In this document: piece after piece, positions 1 through 7,427 of the stretch
Numbering within the stretch: position 1 is the stretch's first letter
Layout of the letters: the number at the start of each line of letters is the position of its first letter
Source: Nocardioides mesophilus
GTDB lineage: Bacteria > Actinomycetota > Actinomycetes > Propionibacteriales > Nocardioidaceae
Assembly (NCBI RefSeq): GCF_014395785.1
Contig: NZ_CP060713.1
Span: forward strand, 3,686,501 to 3,750,500
DNA length: 64,000 bases
Direction of reading: 5' to 3'
Program-made: the position numbers and the translations under genes
Notes under the pieces: model-generated
Database searches by the model: none
Told to the model about the DNA's origin: nothing
What the model saw: the letters and a program-made list of their open reading frames with translations, nothing else

Positions 1-668
1 TGGAGGTGAACAGGTCGGTGACGCCCGGGGTGGGCAGCCCGCCGGACCAGACGAAGCCGTCGAGCGAGCCGTCCTTCATCCCGTCGATGGTCTTGGTGAG
101 GTCGAGGCGCTGGGCCTTGACGTCGCCCTTCTGCAGGCCGGCGGCCTCGATCAGCCGCCGCGCGATCACCTCGGTGCCGGACTGCGGCGAGCCGGTCGAG
201 ATCCGCTTGCCCTTGAAGTCCGCGACCGAGTCGATGCCGGCGTCGGCCTGCACGACCACCTGGGTGTAGTTGGAGTAGATCCGGCCGATCGTGGAGACGT
301 CCTCCGGCTTCTCGAAGTCGCCCTTGCCCTCGACGGCGTCGGAGGCGGTGTCGGCCAGCGAGAAGCCGATGTCGTAGTCGCCGGCGACCAGCTGCTGGAT
401 GTTCTGCACCGACGCGCCGGTCTCGGCAGCGGTCGCCTGCAGCTCGGTCTTGTCGTTGATCAGCTGGGCCAGGCCGCCGCCGACGACGTAGTAGACGCCG
501 GTGGAGTTGCCGGTGGCGATGTTGACCCGGCCGGTGCCGGCGTCGCAGCTGCTCTCGTCGGCGCCGGCGCCGGCGGCGGCGCGGTCCTGCTGGCCGCCGC
601 AGGCGCTCATCGCCAGGGCGGTGGTGAGGCTCAGGGCGATGCCGGCGAGCTTGGTGGTTCGTCTCATG
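1..668 (-). CDS. TAXI-family TRAP transporter solute-binding lipoprotein (C-terminus outside window)
   Basis: Extracytoplasmic binding protein that would deliver a small organic acid or amino acid to the fused TRAP permease encoded just upstream. The start is the ATG at 668-666. The N-terminus is a lipoprotein signal ending in LAMSACGG, with the lipobox cysteine near residue 23. Typical TAXI stretches follow: VNIATGNSTGVYY, DIGFSLADTASDAV and ISTGSPQSGTEVIARR. About 222 residues are present and the reading frame runs off the left edge, so roughly the last third is missing. The gene lies 67 bp behind the permease on the same strand, so the two are probably one operon. A second TAXI protein with the same signature lies at 4959-5945. 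The family call is firm; the substrate is unknown. Confidence 0.9.
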
Positions 669-735
669 AGGCTGTTCCTTCTGTGGGGGACGGGTCGTGC
701 AGCGGGACGGGGAGGGACAAGGGAGGGACGGGCCG

Positions 736-2859
736 TCAGGCGGGGGCCGCGACCGGGCGGCCGCCGGTGCGCTTGCGGTGCGCGAGGTGGATCCCGACGG
801 CGAGCGCGAGCAGCACCGCGCCGGCGATCATCGCGACCGGCTCCAGGTAGAGCAGCAGCAGCGCCGCGGGCACGCAGAGCACCCGCTCGAGGAGGCCGGT
901 GGGCCCGAACATCCAGCCGGTGGTGACCACGGCGAGTGCCGCGACGGCGAGGCCGCAGACCAGGGCGGCGCCGATCACCTCGAGCAGCGGGCCGCGGGAG
1001 AGCAGCAGCGGCCCGTTGTCGGACACCACGAACGCCATCGGCGCCAGGAACGCCGGCAGCGTGTACTTGCAGGCCTGCATCATCGTCGGGATCACCTTGC
1101 CGCCGGTGATCGCCGCGGAGGCGACCGCGGCCAGGGCGGTCGGCGGCGACACCTCGGAGAGCACCGCGTAGTAGAAGATGAACATCGCGACCTCGGGGGC
1201 CGCGGCGCCGAGCTGGATCAGCGCCGGGCCGATGATCACCCAGCTGAGGATGAACGAGGCGGTGACCGGGACCGCCAGGCCGAGGATCAGGATCGCGATC
1301 GCCGAGAACAGCGCGGACAGGATGATCAGCGCGGTGGGGTTGGGCGCCAGCGCGGCGGCGGCCGAGACCAGCAGGTCGGAGAGGATCTGCCCGAGCCCGG
1401 TCTTGGCGATGGTGGAGGTGATCACGCCGGCGGCGGCGCAGACCGCGATCACCGGCAGGCCGGAGCGGATGCCGCTGGAGAGCGCCTCGTAGAGCCGGAC
1501 GCCGAAGGCGCGCACCGAGTCGCCGAGCTCCATCCGCTCGAGCTCGTAGTCGGGGTCGTCGAAGCCGCTGACCACCGGACGCCGCGAGAGCACCGCCTCG
1601 AGCAGCCCGAACAGCGCGGCCACGCCCGTGGCGTAGACGACCGCCCGGAACGGCGGCACGTCGATGGCGAGGAAGAACACGATCACGCCGAGGCTGATGA
1701 AGTGGTAGCCGGAGCGGGCCAGCAGCCGCAGCGGGCTGCCGATCGCCAGGTCCACGCGGCGGGCGCCGAACCGGCGGGCGTCGATCTCGACGGCCAGGAA
1801 GATGCCGAGGTAGTAGAGCAGCGTCGGGACGACCGCCCACAGCAGCACGGAGATGTAGGAGACCCCGAGGTACTCCGCGATGATGAACGCCGCGGCGCCC
1901 AGGGTCGGCGGCGAGAGGATCGCCCCGATGCCGGAGGCGGCGAGCATCCCGCCGGCGGCCTCCTTGGGGTAGCCGGCCCGCTTCAGGATCGGCCAGGCGA
2001 ACGAGCCCAGGGTGACCGCGGTCGCCGTACCGGAGCCGGAGACGGTGCCGAGCAGAAAGCCCGAGGTGGCCACGGTCCGGCCCGGCGCGGTGCCGGAGCG
2101 GCGGAACAGCGAGAAGCTGAACTCCACGAAGAACCGGCCGGCGCCCATCCGGTCCAGCACGGCGCCGTAGATGGTGAACAGCACGATGTACGTCGCCGCC
2201 ACGTCGAGCGGGACGCCGAAGAAGCCGCTGGCCTCGTTGTAGAGCCCGTTGATGATCTGCTCGAGGTTCAGGCCCATGTGCGAGATCGACCAGGTGACGG
2301 GCAGGTAGCCGCCGTAGTAGGCGTAGGCGAAGAAGAGGACGCAGACCAGGGGGAGGACCATGCCGGTCGTACGGCGAGCCGCCTCGAGCACCAGCACCAG
2401 CAGGATCGTGCCGGCGACCACGTCGAGCAGCAGCAGCGAGCCCTGCCGGTCCAGGAAGGTCTGGTAGCCGCCACCGCCCTGGGCCAGCGCCGGCAGCGGC
2501 AGCACCGGGTAGAGCGCCACCAGCAGCGCGACCGCCGCGAGCACCCAGTCCAGGACGTTCGGGTCGTCGGCACCGGCGCCGGCCACCGCCTCGCGGGACC
2601 TGGCCCGGGCCCGGTAGCAGATGAACACAAGGGGCAGGGTGAGGCCGAGGAACCAGGTCAGGTAGTACTGGCTGCCCTGGTCGAGGGGCTGGAACACCTG
2701 CCGGAGCACGAAGATCGCCACCAGGAAGCACCACAGGCCGACGATGCGGTCGACCCGGGGCGAGAGCCGGCGGGAGGGACGCTCCTCGTCATACTCGGCG
2801 GCGAGGTCGTCGACGTCGATCCGGGACGACGGGTCACGCAAGGCGGTCGAAGGGGGCAT
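736..2859 (-). CDS. TRAP transporter fused permease (4TM/12TM, TAXI type)
   Basis: Membrane component of a TRAP transporter that uses an ion gradient to import the ligand captured by a TAXI binding protein. The protein has 707 residues with many hydrophobic spans. The small-subunit-like first segments lead into a DctM-like large subunit, recognisable from GTVSGSGTATAVTLGSF, AAGGMLAASGIGAILSPPTLG and EVSPPTALAAVASAAITGG. I chose the ATG at 2859. A start 10 codons upstream at 2889 is possible, but it would place a perfect palindrome inside the coding region. The gene is transcribed away from the two-component system and leads into the TAXI gene ending at base 1. Family identity is clear from the whole length; transport direction and substrate are inferred from the family. 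Confidence 0.93.
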   Translation of the reverse strand: MPPSTALRDPSSRIDVDDLAAEYDEERPSRRLSPRVDRIVGLWCFLVAIFVLRQVFQPLDQGSQYYLTWFLGLTLPLVFICYRARARSREAVAGAGADDPNVLDWVLAAVALLVALYPVLPLPALAQGGGGYQTFLDRQGSLLLLDVVAGTILLVLVLEAARRTTGMVLPLVCVLFFAYAYYGGYLPVTWSISHMGLNLEQIINGLYNEASGFFGVPLDVAATYIVLFTIYGAVLDRMGAGRFFVEFSFSLFRRSGTAPGRTVATSGFLLGTVSGSGTATAVTLGSFAWPILKRAGYPKEAAGGMLAASGIGAILSPPTLGAAAFIIAEYLGVSYISVLLWAVVPTLLYYLGIFLAVEIDARRFGARRVDLAIGSPLRLLARSGYHFISLGVIVFFLAIDVPPFRAVVYATGVAALFGLLEAVLSRRPVVSGFDDPDYELERMELGDSVRAFGVRLYEALSSGIRSGLPVIAVCAAAGVITSTIAKTGLGQILSDLLVSAAAALAPNPTALIILSALFSAIAILILGLAVPVTASFILSWVIIGPALIQLGAAAPEVAMFIFYYAVLSEVSPPTALAAVASAAITGGKVIPTMMQACKYTLPAFLAPMAFVVSDNGPLLLSRGPLLEVIGAALVCGLAVAALAVVTTGWMFGPTGLLERVLCVPAALLLLYLEPVAMIAGAVLLALAVGIHLAHRKRTGGRPVAAPA

Positions 2860-2875
2860 GACGGGTAACGTAGGC

Positions 2876-2889
2876 GTGACCGCGGTCAC
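2876..2889. promoter_or_regulatory. 14-bp perfect palindrome between TRAP permease and response regulator
   Basis: GTGACCGCGGTCAC reads the same on both strands. It sits in the 100-bp divergent gap between the permease start (2859) and the response-regulator start (2960), where an operator shared by both promoters would be expected. Binding by the adjacent OmpR-type regulator is a guess; those proteins more often bind direct repeats, so another regulator is possible. Confidence 0.4.
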
Positions 2890-2959
2890 AACCGTCCGTC
2901 GTGGTCCGAGACTTTACAGAGGCTTGAGGTTCGTCGGGGACGGCCAGGGGAGGGTGAGC

Positions 2960-3616
2960 ATGCGCGTCCTGCTCGTGGAGGACGACGACCGGGTGGTGGC
3001 GGCGCTGGTGCCGGCGCTGCAGCGGGCGCACCTGAAGGTGCGGCGGGTGGCCACCGCCGCCGAGGCGGTGCTCGTGCACGCCGAGTCCGACCTGGTGCTG
3101 CTCGACATGGGGCTGCCCGACCAGGACGGGCTGGCGCTGTGCCGGCAGATCCGCGAGGTCAGCCAGGTGCCGATCATCGCGGTCACCGCGCGCCGCGAGG
3201 AGGCGTCGCTGGTGTCCGCGCTGCGGGCCGGCGTGGACGACTACGTCGTGAAGCCCTACAGCCTGGCGGTGCTGATGGCCCGCATCGACGCGGTGATGCG
3301 CCGCTTCGGGCAGAGCCCGGTGGCGCCGGTCTCCGAGCTCGGCGACCTGCGGCTGGACCACGCCTGCTTCGAGGCCTTCCTCGGCGAGCAGGCGCTCTGC
3401 CTGGCCCGCAAGGAGTTCGAGCTGCTCAGCATGCTGGTGCAGGCGCGCGGCGAGGCGGTCACCCGGGAGTCGCTGATGGAGGGGATCTGGGACACCTCGT
3501 GGGTCGGCGCCTCCCGCACCCTGGACGTGCACGTGTCCTCGCTGCGCTCCAAGCTCGGCCGGCCGGGGCTGATCCAGACCGTGCGCGGCGTGGGCTACCG
3601 GATCGCGGTGTCCTGA
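2960..3616 (+). CDS. OmpR/PhoB-family response regulator
   Basis: Two-component response regulator of 218 residues. The receiver domain starts at MRVLLVEDDDR, with the acidic pocket in residues 6-9. The phospho-acceptor is the aspartate of LVLLDMGLPD near residue 50, and the conserved lysine lies in VVKPYS. The C-terminal winged helix is typical (KEFELLSMLVQ, TLDVHVSSLRSKLG, IQTVRGVGYRI). The ATG at 2960 was chosen because the receiver fold begins exactly there and a GGGGAGGG stretch precedes it; the frame stays open upstream but has no domain in it. The histidine kinase starts 3 bp after the stop. Context suggests control of the flanking TRAP-TAXI genes. Confidence 0.95.
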   Translation: MRVLLVEDDDRVVAALVPALQRAHLKVRRVATAAEAVLVHAESDLVLLDMGLPDQDGLALCRQIREVSQVPIIAVTARREEASLVSALRAGVDDYVVKPYSLAVLMARIDAVMRRFGQSPVAPVSELGDLRLDHACFEAFLGEQALCLARKEFELLSMLVQARGEAVTRESLMEGIWDTSWVGASRTLDVHVSSLRSKLGRPGLIQTVRGVGYRIAVS

Positions 3617-3619
3617 GCC

Positions 3620-5020
3620 GTGCGCCGCCGGTTGCTCGCGCTGTCCGTGACCCTGGTGGGTCTGGTCCTGGTGGCGCTGACGGTGCCGCTGGTGACGACG
3701 TACGCCGAGGACCGCACCCAGGACCTGTTCGTGAACCGGCTGGGCCACGTGACCCGCTTCGCGGTGCTCGCCGAGAACGCCCTGGAGGCCGGTGACGCCG
3801 CGGCGCTGGACGCGGACCTCGAGCGCTACGCCGAGGTGTACGGCGGCTCGGTGATCGTCACGAACGCCAACCGGGAGGTGGTGGCCCGCACCGGGCGGGC
3901 CGGCTCGGGGGACCCGGAGGTCGCCGAGGTCGTCGAGGACGCGCTGGCCGGCCGGCCCTCGACGCCGCCGCCGACGGCGTGGCCGTGGTCCACGGGGTCG
4001 GTGGTGATCGGCAGCCCGGTGGGCCGCGACGCCCAGGTGCTGGGCGCGGTGGTGCTGGTCGCGCCCACCGCCTCCGTCCAGGACAGCGTGACCACCTGGC
4101 TGCTGTGGTTGACGATCGGCGGCCTGGCCGTGCTGCTGCTGACCGTCTTCGGGTTGGTGGCGCCGTTCGTCGGCTGGGTGATGCGGCCGGTCCACGACCT
4201 CGACGCCGCGGCCCGCCGGCTGGCCGGCGGCGACCTCGCCTCCCGCGCCCACCAGACCGGGCCGCCGGAGCTGCGGACGCTGGCCGGCTCGTTCAACACG
4301 ATGGCCGACAACGTCGAGGTCTCCCAGCAGCAGCAGCGCGACCTGGTCGCCGACGCCGCGCACCAGCTCGGCAACCCGCTGACCTCGCTGCGGCTGCGGA
4401 TCGAGGGGCTGGGCGCCACCGCGCTGGAGCGCGCCGAGGTGCAGACGGTGCTGGAGGAGGCCGACCGGCTGAGCACGATCGTCGGCTCGCTGCTCGACCT
4501 CAGCCAGGTCGGCGCGCACGTGGTGACGCCGGTGCCGACCGACGTCGCGGCCCAGGCCCGGCACCGGTGCGAGATGTGGGCGCCGGTCTTCACCGAGCTG
4601 CGGGTCGACGCCCCCGGGCAGGTGCTGGCCGCGTCCACCGACGGGCTGGTGGACGTGGTGCTCGACGCGCTGCTCGACAACGCGGCGAAGTTCGCCCCCG
4701 GCGCGCCGGTGCAGGTGGAGGTGGGCGCGGTGGCCGACGAGGTGCTGCTCCGGGTCCGCGACCACGGGCCGGGGCTGGCCGTCGACGACGTCGCCAAGGT
4801 CGGCGACCGGTTCTTCCGCGGCCGCGAGCACCAGAACGTCGCCGGCACCGGGCTGGGCCTGGCGATCGTGCGGGCCCGGGTCCGCGACGCGGGCGGCCGC
4901 GTCGAGGTGGGCCTGGCCGACGGCGGCGGGCTGGCGGTGTCGGTGTGGCTGCCGCGGGTCAGGGCTGGGTCTGGCGGTAGTAGCGCAGCGCCCCCGGATG
5001 CAGGTCGACCGGTGAGGTGA
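3620..5020 (+). CDS. Sensor histidine kinase, HAMP-containing
   Basis: Membrane sensor kinase of 466 residues, partner of the response regulator 3 bp upstream; GTG start. A transmembrane helix at about 6-26 is followed by a 130-residue extracytoplasmic domain, a second helix at about 160-185, and HAMP (PVHDLDAAARRLAGGDL). The phospho-acceptor His248 lies in DAAHQLGNPLTSLRLR. The ATPase boxes are DNAAKFAPG (N), RDHGPGL (G1) and GTGLGLAIV (G2). The H-box reads HQLGNPLT where HELRTPLT or HQLRTPLT is usual, so the arginine and first threonine are replaced. The last 62 bp overlap the 3' end of the convergent TAXI gene. Signal unknown; regulation of dicarboxylate- or amino-acid-type uptake is inferred from the neighbours. 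Confidence 0.93.
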   Translation: MRRRLLALSVTLVGLVLVALTVPLVTTYAEDRTQDLFVNRLGHVTRFAVLAENALEAGDAAALDADLERYAEVYGGSVIVTNANREVVARTGRAGSGDPEVAEVVEDALAGRPSTPPPTAWPWSTGSVVIGSPVGRDAQVLGAVVLVAPTASVQDSVTTWLLWLTIGGLAVLLLTVFGLVAPFVGWVMRPVHDLDAAARRLAGGDLASRAHQTGPPELRTLAGSFNTMADNVEVSQQQQRDLVADAAHQLGNPLTSLRLRIEGLGATALERAEVQTVLEEADRLSTIVGSLLDLSQVGAHVVTPVPTDVAAQARHRCEMWAPVFTELRVDAPGQVLAASTDGLVDVVLDALLDNAAKFAPGAPVQVEVGAVADEVLLRVRDHGPGLAVDDVAKVGDRFFRGREHQNVAGTGLGLAIVRARVRDAGGRVEVGLADGGGLAVSVWLPRVRAGSGGSSAAPPDAGRPVR

Positions 5021-5945
5021 AGATCGCCGCGCCCAGGCTCGGCTGGCGCACCCCGGGAGCGAGCCGGTCGATCTCGTCCTGGGCCGCGAAGATGACCCGG
5101 GTGATGGCGTAGGCGAGGTCGTCGGGCATCGCCGGGTCGGCCAGGATGTAGTTCTTCACGCTCACCGTCTCCACCCCCTCCGGCAGGTCGTACGTCGACG
5201 CCGGGATCGGGCCGGGGACGTACTCGGGGCCGTAGGTGTCGACCATCCCCGGCACCCACCGGTCCAGCGGCAGCAGCCGGATCGAGGTGTCGCCGGCCAG
5301 CGTCGCGACCGCGGAGTTGGGGATGCCGCTGACGAAGAAGAACGCCGCCAGCCGGCCGGCCCGCAGCGCCTGGGCGGAGGCCTCCAGCGTCTCGGAGGCG
5401 ACCTTCACGTCGTCGAGCGAGAGCCCGGCCTGCTCCATGATCCGGCGCGCGATCACCCGCGTCCCCGACCCCGGGGCGCCGAGGCCCACCCGGGTGCCAC
5501 GCAGGTCGCGCAGGTCCTCCAGCCCCGAGTCGGTGCGGACCACCAGCTGCACGAAGCTGTCGTAGGTCCGGGCCAGCGCGCTCAGGTGCTGCGGCCGGTC
5601 GAAGGTGCCCGAGCCGCGCACCGCGTCGGAGGCGGTGTCCGCGAGCGAGAAGCCGAGGTCGCAGGTGCCCGCGGTGATCAGCCGGACGTTCTCGACCGAG
5701 GCGTCGGTGGGCCGGGTGGTCGCGGTGACGCCGGTGAGTCGCCGGCCCAGGACGGTCGCCAGCGCGCCGCCGTACCGGTGGAAGACGCCGCCCCGGTTGC
5801 CGGTGGCGAGGGAGAGCCGGGTCGCCGGCAGCGCGTCCCACTCCGTCCCCAGGCAGCCCGCGGTGCCGGCCAGCGCGGCCGCCAGCGGGAGGGCGAGCAC
5901 CGTCCGCCTGCTCAGACCGGTCCCGGGCGCCACGCAGGCCAGCAT
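4959..5945 (-). CDS. TAXI-family solute-binding lipoprotein, second copy
   Basis: Second TAXI extracytoplasmic binding protein, 328 residues. The N-terminus carries a twin arginine (SRRTVLALP) and a lipobox ending at the cysteine of AGTAGCLG, so it may be a Tat-exported lipoprotein. The core repeats the family motifs LSLATGNRGGVFHRYGG, CDLGFSLADTASDAVRGSG and RVGLGAPGSGTRVIARR. It is convergent with the histidine kinase and overlaps its 3' end. No permease follows it, so it may share the permease at 736-2859 or act as a ligand-presenting co-sensor for the kinase; both ideas are inference. The start is taken at the first ATG (5945); a GTG four codons in is an alternative. Confidence 0.9.
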   Translation of the reverse strand: MLACVAPGTGLSRRTVLALPLAAALAGTAGCLGTEWDALPATRLSLATGNRGGVFHRYGGALATVLGRRLTGVTATTRPTDASVENVRLITAGTCDLGFSLADTASDAVRGSGTFDRPQHLSALARTYDSFVQLVVRTDSGLEDLRDLRGTRVGLGAPGSGTRVIARRIMEQAGLSLDDVKVASETLEASAQALRAGRLAAFFFVSGIPNSAVATLAGDTSIRLLPLDRWVPGMVDTYGPEYVPGPIPASTYDLPEGVETVSVKNYILADPAMPDDLAYAITRVIFAAQDEIDRLAPGVRQPSLGAAIFTSPVDLHPGALRYYRQTQP

Positions 5946-6054
5946 CCCACGCCGATCGTTTGTCCGATATGCGAGCGGCGGGCGGGTTGCCGGAGGAGGA
6001 TCGTCACCCCGGGCGCAGGTCGTCGACCTCGCAGGTTCTCTCGCAGGAGGCGGC

Positions 6055-6423
6055 GTGCGCGGACGCGCTCTCGTCGGGCTGGTGCTGTGGCCGCTGACGA
6101 CCGTGCTGGCGTTCGGGGCCGGCTACCTCGGCCTCTCTGCCGTGGTGACCACGGTGCGCCTCGACGGCCCCGGCCGGCCGGTGGACGCGCTGACCGCGCC
6201 ACGGACCCCGACCGTCGCGGACCGGGCCGCGCTCCGGGTGGACCGGCTCATCGAGCGGCACGGCTGCTGGTCGGGGGAGGCGCCCGCGGACCTGGCCGGC
6301 GGGCTGCCGCTGCACGCGGTGGTCACGCTGCCCGGGAGGCGACCGGCGTTCGTCGACTCCGGGGTCGGCTTCGACCTCTGGACCGGCGTTCGCGCCGGCC
6401 GGCTGCACGCCTTCTGCCGCTGA
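6055..6423 (+). CDS. Small membrane-anchored hypothetical protein
   Basis: 122-residue protein of unknown function. The start is the GTG at 6055, set by a strong AGGAGG ribosome site at 6045-6050 four bases upstream; the frame is open further upstream but overlaps the TAXI promoter. There is one hydrophobic N-terminal helix (ALVGLVLWPLTTVLAFGAGYL), then a polar domain with two cysteines (RHGCWSGE and a C-terminal HAFCR). No family recognised. It stands alone between the divergent TAXI gene and nrdR. Confidence 0.75.
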   Translation: MRGRALVGLVLWPLTTVLAFGAGYLGLSAVVTTVRLDGPGRPVDALTAPRTPTVADRAALRVDRLIERHGCWSGEAPADLAGGLPLHAVVTLPGRRPAFVDSGVGFDLWTGVRAGRLHAFCR

Positions 6424-6793
6424 GGTCGCGGCGCGCCGGCCCGGTCCCTGCGACACGCCGGGGCTCCTCACGCCGCTGAAAATCCCTCGGCCGCGTTGAC
6501 CTGCGGTTTTACCGCCCGGTCCGATCCCGACACGGAGAATCTCCGCGTTCTGGTTGCGACTCCGGGGGCGCCGCCGTACGGTTACCACTACATCTAGTAC
6601 TTACACCGGTGTAGTTCTCCACAGTTAGTGGTCAGTTCCACACAGGTCCGGGCGAGATGTCCCCAGGTTACGCACAGCTTCATCCCCAGGTCGGCCCCCG
6701 GAACGGGGGTCCTGGCCGGGCAGAAACTGTCGGTGCCGGGCGTTGAACTACACGGGTGGACACCACTGAGCGGGCGAAGGGAGCGGCGAGACC
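6424..6793. other. 370-bp regulatory gap upstream of nrdR
   Basis: No convincing gene. It holds the putative NrdR boxes at 6585-6615 and several TCCACA-type motifs, for example TTCTCCACA at 6615-6623, which differs by one base from a classical DnaA box. DnaA control is only a possibility. Confidence 0.6.
6585..6615. promoter_or_regulatory. Putative tandem NrdR boxes
   Basis: CCACTACATCTAGTAC at 6585-6600 resembles the 16-bp NrdR box. It is followed by a second symmetrical element centred on TACACCGGTGTA (6602-6613). The centres are about 15 bp apart. NrdR normally binds paired boxes in front of nrd operons and this pair precedes nrdR itself, so autoregulation of nrdR-nrdJ is expected. The match is by eye. 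Confidence 0.55.
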
Positions 6794-7279
6794 ATGCACT
6801 GTCCGTACTGCCGCAGCACCGACACCCGCGTCCTGGACAGCCGGGTGGCCGAGGACGGCGGCGCGATCCGCCGGCGCCGCACCTGCCCGTCCTGCGAGAA
6901 GCGGTTCACCACCGTCGAGCAGATGCAGCTCACCGTGCTCAAGCGGAGCGGGGCCAGCGAGCCCTTCACCCGCGAGAAGGCGGTCAGCGGTGTCCGCAAG
7001 GCGTGCAAGGGCCGGCCGGTCTCCGAGGACGACCTGGCCTGCCTGGGGCAGCAGGTGGAGGACACCCTGCGCAGCGAGGGCTGGGCCGAGGTGCCCGCCC
7101 ACGAGGTCGGCCTGGCCATCCTCGCCCCGCTGCGCGAGCTCGACGAGGTGGCCTACCTCCGGTTCGCCAGCGTCTACCGGCAGTTCGAGTCCGCGGAGGA
7201 CTTCGAGGCCGAGATCGCCGCGCTGCGCCTCGAGCGCGCCGCGGCGACGCCCCACCCCGCCGCCGTCCCGAGCGGCTGA
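6794..7279 (+). CDS. nrdR: Transcriptional repressor NrdR
   Basis: Nucleotide-sensing repressor of ribonucleotide reductase genes, 161 residues. The N-terminal zinc ribbon is MHCPYCRS with the second pair in CPSCEKRF, joined by the conserved [13 protein letters not shown] loop. The ATP-cone follows at about residues 46-136 ([15 protein letters not shown] and [13 protein letters not shown]). Length and order match the family throughout. It is followed by nrdJ on the same strand after 148 bp, the standard actinobacterial pairing. Expected to bind the boxes upstream when loaded with dATP/ATP. Confidence 0.97.
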   Translation: MHCPYCRSTDTRVLDSRVAEDGGAIRRRRTCPSCEKRFTTVEQMQLTVLKRSGASEPFTREKAVSGVRKACKGRPVSEDDLACLGQQVEDTLRSEGWAEVPAHEVGLAILAPLRELDEVAYLRFASVYRQFESAEDFEAEIAALRLERAAATPHPAAVPSG

Positions 7280-7325
7280 CCCACAGACTGCCCGGCGCGT
7301 CGTGGGGAAGCGGCGCGTCGGGCAC

Positions 7326-7345
7326 ACCACTTGGCACCACTTGGC
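7326..7345. repeat. Tandem 10-bp repeat in the nrdR-nrdJ gap
   Basis: ACCACTTGGC occurs twice head to tail between nrdR and nrdJ. It may be chance or a small regulatory site; nothing else marks it. Confidence 0.35.
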
Positions 7346-7427
7346 AACACCGCGAGACAGCACAGCCACGAACAGCCAGCTACAGAGCCACCAGTCAACG
7401 AAGACATTTCCAGGGGAAGAGGAGCAC

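Noticed and set aside
697-2868. Very long plus-strand open frame antisense to the TRAP permease, and similar long antisense frames across the window
   Set aside because: Composition is dominated by Arg, Gly, His, Asp and Gln, as expected for the reverse complement of high-GC genes. The opposite strand carries recognisable domains.
6756-7427. Upstream extension of the nrdJ frame through nrdR
   Set aside because: The extension is a shadow of nrdR in another frame. The ATG at 7428 has a ribosome site and begins the known NrdJ sequence.
7280-7427. Cobalamin riboswitch in front of nrdJ
   Set aside because: No B12-box-like sequence or suitable fold seen; the gap is only 148 bp and NrdR boxes already explain regulation.
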